Made by a program: the position numbers and the translations under genes. A stretch of 64,000 bases of DNA from Lepidurus packardi. Its lineage: Eukaryota > Arthropoda > Branchiopoda > Notostraca > Triopsidae. Positions 60,939 through 64,000 of the stretch are shown here, one piece after another. Positions within the stretch are counted from its first letter, which is position 1, and the number at the start of each line of letters is the position of its first letter. Location of the stretch: the NCBI GenBank assembly GCA_023053545.1, contig JAKZAN010000002.1, positions 4,324,375 through 4,388,374 of the forward strand. The letters run 5' to 3'. Below the pieces are notes generated by a model. That model searched no databases and had not been told where the DNA came from. It saw nothing but the letters and a program-made list of their open reading frames with translations.

Positions 60939-63900
60939 ATGCAGGTTTTGAAGCATATTCGACTGCGAGAAAGGTTGGGCTCCAAAGGTAATTAGAAACT
61001 TTAATAGTGTATCAAATCATTTATTTTGATTATGTACTATATGGAAACTTTATTCTCAGGTGAAGACATACGTGAATATGGCTTAAACGAAACTATCAAG
61101 AGACTAGGCTGCCATTGGCATGATGAATATCCAGGGATAGAGCCAAATACCATGGGCATGGACTACCTGTACACGTGCAAATTTTCCAAGATGCCTGGAT
61201 CTCCCTACATTTTAGCTTTAGCCAATGAAGCTGGCAGAATTGCATTCCAAGATACGAGACAAGTTGGCTATAATAGGGCCCTTAAAGGTTAATACTTAAA
61301 CAAAAGACAATTAGTTTTTCTATGTCATGTCAATTTTTAATATTTACTCTTCCGGGCTTAGGTTTCCAAGCACATGATAACGCTATATTTGACTTGGCTT
61401 GGGTGCCAGGTGAAGCCAAACTCATTAGTGGTTCTGGCGACCAGTCGGCCGTTCTCTGGGCTTTACAAGACGGCGCTCAATTAACCGCCATCAATGTTTT
61501 TCGTGGACACACAGCCAGCGTTAAAACAGTGGAGTTTTGCCCTAACCAGCAGCATATCTTCGCAACAGGATCGCGTGACGGGAGCATTTTGGTCTGGGAT
61601 TTAAGGACTCACGCCACCAGGCCTGACAATATCCTCAAGAACGCTCATGTCGGACCAGGTAATTAAAGTATCTGATTCCTTACAACAGCCAAAGCTGGTA
61701 ACACCTTATTCACCTTATTCACCTTATTCACCTTATTCCTAATGTAATAGAGCTGGCATTCAATTAAGTCTCCAGACTTGACTTCCAAGAAAAGTCTCGG
61801 TGAATTAACGAAGAAGTCCTTCCTCTGCGTCTCGACAACGCCGACCTTTCCTTGTGCACTTACTTTCAATTATAGCATAGACGCTCTTCTCCGCCTTGAC
61901 ATCCTTCTCCATAAAAAAACCCTCCAATTTTTCCAAATCTCCTTTGAAAGCAGGATAGCTCGAACGTTTGTGTACGCCATGAATCTCCCGTCCGGATAAA
62001 CCACTCCTACCTGTTTTTATTCCCCTTGTCAGCAACTCCCTTTCAACTACGTAAGAAAGGACTTTTAATTCCAATTCTTTGTTCGTGTCTTTTTAGGACC
62101 TTGCGAATCGGGCGGCGCAGTCCGAGGACGAAAACGTCGCACGCCTACTTCCCTCGTTCATCAGCCTAGCAATAGCGTTACCGCCTTAGTTTTCCAAGAC
62201 GAGCACACTCTTCTCTCTTCCGGAGCGGGCGACGGGTACGTACAAATAAAATACTTTTTCTTTTCTCCCTTTTTAGCCTTTTTTTCCCCTCGTGTAAGCC
62301 TCCCGATTTCAAATTAGCATCCTTCGCAACCACTTACTGACTTAAGGACCAATACCACCTTGATTACTAGAGGAGCTATTGTCCCTCAAGTTTAGGAAGA
62401 CATTTCACTATTACCACTCAATAAAGTTGCGCTATTTGGTGCGAGGACCATAACCCCAAGCTTTGTAGTCCCAAGTTAATCCTATTTATGTATAATATGC
62501 TACGTGGAATGTTGCTAAATGAGACATTATTTTAATGGGTAATTAGCTACTGTCACGCAGTTTGAATTAAGATGTATAAAGTTTCAGACCATTTTAAATG
62601 GGCTTATGTTAAACGAGGTGCCAAGTTTCTGATTAGAGCTGACTTAGCATGTCATCACGCTGTGGTTGTATATATGCTTTAGGTGCATCAAAATGTGGGA
62701 CTTACGTAAAGCCTATACAGCTTTTAAAGGTGATCCCGTCCCTAAGCACCGCTTGCCCTACGCGGGCTTGAGTAGTCGCACGGGTTTTTCGAACCTCCTG
62801 CTCGACCCGCACAACTCCTCGCGTTTATTTGCCACCTGCCTGGACGATATTATTTACGAGTATAATACAACACAGCCCGAGCCCATTCCAGGTCAGCTTA
62901 TTACTTCCTTGCCTTTCTTCTTCTCGATTTTAATCAACTCTGAAACGCCATGCACAAGAGAAGTAAGGTCTTTAATCATTTCCATAAAATATTGCGCGGC
63001 TCCTTGAAGATACTCATTATTTTTGTACTATTTTTCTTTTTCTTTTCTTCATGCAATGGCGAGGGTAGTCCATTATTATTGCGGTCACGAATGCCACAGC
63101 TTTTTTGTCAAAGCTGCCCTAAGCCCCGATGGCGAATATTTGCTGAGTGGTTCCAGCGACGATTCTGCTTACATTTGGACCCTTAATCGCCCCAATCGGG
63201 GACCTCACCCATTAGTCAGGCTTGACGGTCACGGAGCGGAAGTAACTGCAGTCGCGTGGAGTTCTCATGATCTTGGAATGGTAATGCAGAATTTTCTTTC
63301 CTTTTGTTTTCTTGCGGTTTTCGAGTAGTACCAATTATGAGTAACAAAACACTCTCTCCGGCATTTTGCATACAGTTAGTCACTTGCAGCGATGACATAA
63401 AGCATCGGATATGGCGATCTACTAGCGCCTTGGGGAGCAGCAGTTCTCCCCTAGCAAACCCTGACAGCAATTTGCGTATGGATTGGAGAGGAAAAGCTGA
63501 AATGATTGTGAAGCCGTACTCGGCATCCGAGCAAGAACTAAGAGCACATATTTGGTCACTGGGACAACCACAAAGGAAAGTTCGCGGAGGAGCGAGCGGA
63601 TCAATGGCTTCATTTCCGTCGCCCTCGTCAGGTCATACCGCTTCAAGTCCCAAATTATTTGGTACGCCTTCACGATCCCGAAAATCGGGAGCGAAAGCCC
63701 ACCAACAGACGACTCCCAAGACTCCTGAATCTTTAAGGAAGTTTTTACGGTCGGCGAAGTCGACTTCAGCGACGAGTACCGGGCCTCGCCATGCGTCCAC
63801 GACACGCAAACGCTTACTTGAAGAGCCTGAGCCGGGTAATGAGGAGAAAGTCCCTATCCTTGACCTGGTGGACGGAGGTACGGAGCGTGGAATAAGCGAA

Positions 63901-64000
63901 CGAGTCTTCCGGCGATTAGATTTAGATCAATCGACCTGTAATAATGAGACACTGCCAGTCGCTGTGGCATCTCTTGGAGAGTCGTCTCCTACTCGTAATT
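60939..64000 (+). CDS. DTL: Denticleless / Cdt2, CRL4 substrate receptor (5' part, cut by window end)
   Basis: Seven exons in phase: 60939-60987, 61060-61287, 61362-61658, 62097-62235, 62683-62891, 63069-63280 and from 63376 on, still open at 64000 (at least 586 aa). It is a WD40 propeller with DTL-specific blocks: HDNAIFDLAWVPGE, SGSGDQSAVLW, GSRDGSILVWDLR, VTALVFQDEHTLLSSGAGDG, KMWDLRKAYTAF, YCGHECHSFFVKAALSPDGEYLLSGSSDDSAYIW and TCSDDIKHRIW. The long Ser/Thr/Pro-rich tail has several SP/TP sites (KTPESLRK, SSPKLFG). Family role: DDB1-CUL4 receptor that destroys PCNA-bound CDT1, p21 and SET8 in S phase. Two WDLR motifs could contact DDB1. The C-terminal PIP-like region is outside the window. 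Confidence 0.93.
61702..61738. repeat. Short 9-bp tandem repeat in DTL intron 3
   Basis: About four copies of ACCTTATTC in tandem. Confidence 0.9.

Overview
The window is nuclear DNA of an animal, most likely an arthropod and probably a pancrustacean. Genes are split by short GT-AG introns, many of 50-150 bp, on both strands. Gene families are metazoan (BUB1/BUBR1, DCAF5, DTL/Cdt2, hnRNP L/smooth, Stum, SAYSD1, multi-domain Kunitz/WAP/thyroglobulin inhibitors). A degenerate interstitial array of the arthropod-type telomere repeat TTAGG lies at about 15.8 kb. The species cannot be named from the sequence. Exon models were built by hand from splice sites, reading frame and family resemblance. 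The phases close for SAYSD1, MadBub, DCAF5, the membrane protein, the inhibitor gene, stum, hnRNP L, the three-ended muscle-like gene and DTL.

Layout. From 1 to about 15.3 kb lies a tandem repeat: two full units and one truncated unit of about 4.53 kb, nearly identical. Each contains an 80-bp minisatellite, small intron-like segments on the + strand, a GC-box/CCAAT block and a decayed tRNA-derived element. A partial diverged copy lies upstream at 1.0-1.85 kb. At 15.7-15.8 kb a hairpin abuts the TTAGG-type array. The gene-dense part starts at 16 kb: SAYSD1 (+), a MadBub-type spindle checkpoint kinase (-) divergently paired with DCAF5 (+), a small single-pass membrane protein (-), a 10-kb multi-domain protease-inhibitor gene of at least 25 exons (-), stum (+), hnRNP L/smooth (-), a Trp/Arg/Tyr-rich gene with three possible 3' ends (+, myofilin-like guess), a roughly 8-kb gene for a large secreted repeat protein (-), and the first 1.2 kb of DTL/Cdt2 coding sequence (+), cut by the window end.

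Functional themes. Three genes serve cell-cycle control or ubiquitination: MadBub restrains APC/C, while DCAF5 and DTL are substrate receptors of CUL4-DDB1 ligases. Two large genes encode cysteine-rich or repetitive secreted proteins of an extracellular matrix or eggshell type. No bacterial features, CRISPR arrays, rRNA genes or intact tRNA genes were seen.

Most notable observations: the four-fold WAP-thyroglobulin-antistasin-lustrin cassette with near-constant exon sizes; the MadBub protein that combines three KEN boxes, six ABBA-like motifs, two GLEBS-like motifs, a KARD and an apparently complete kinase; a perfect 29-bp hairpin over the SAYSD1 splice acceptor; an hnRNP L homologue in which no first RRM could be found; and the 4.53-kb tandem locus.
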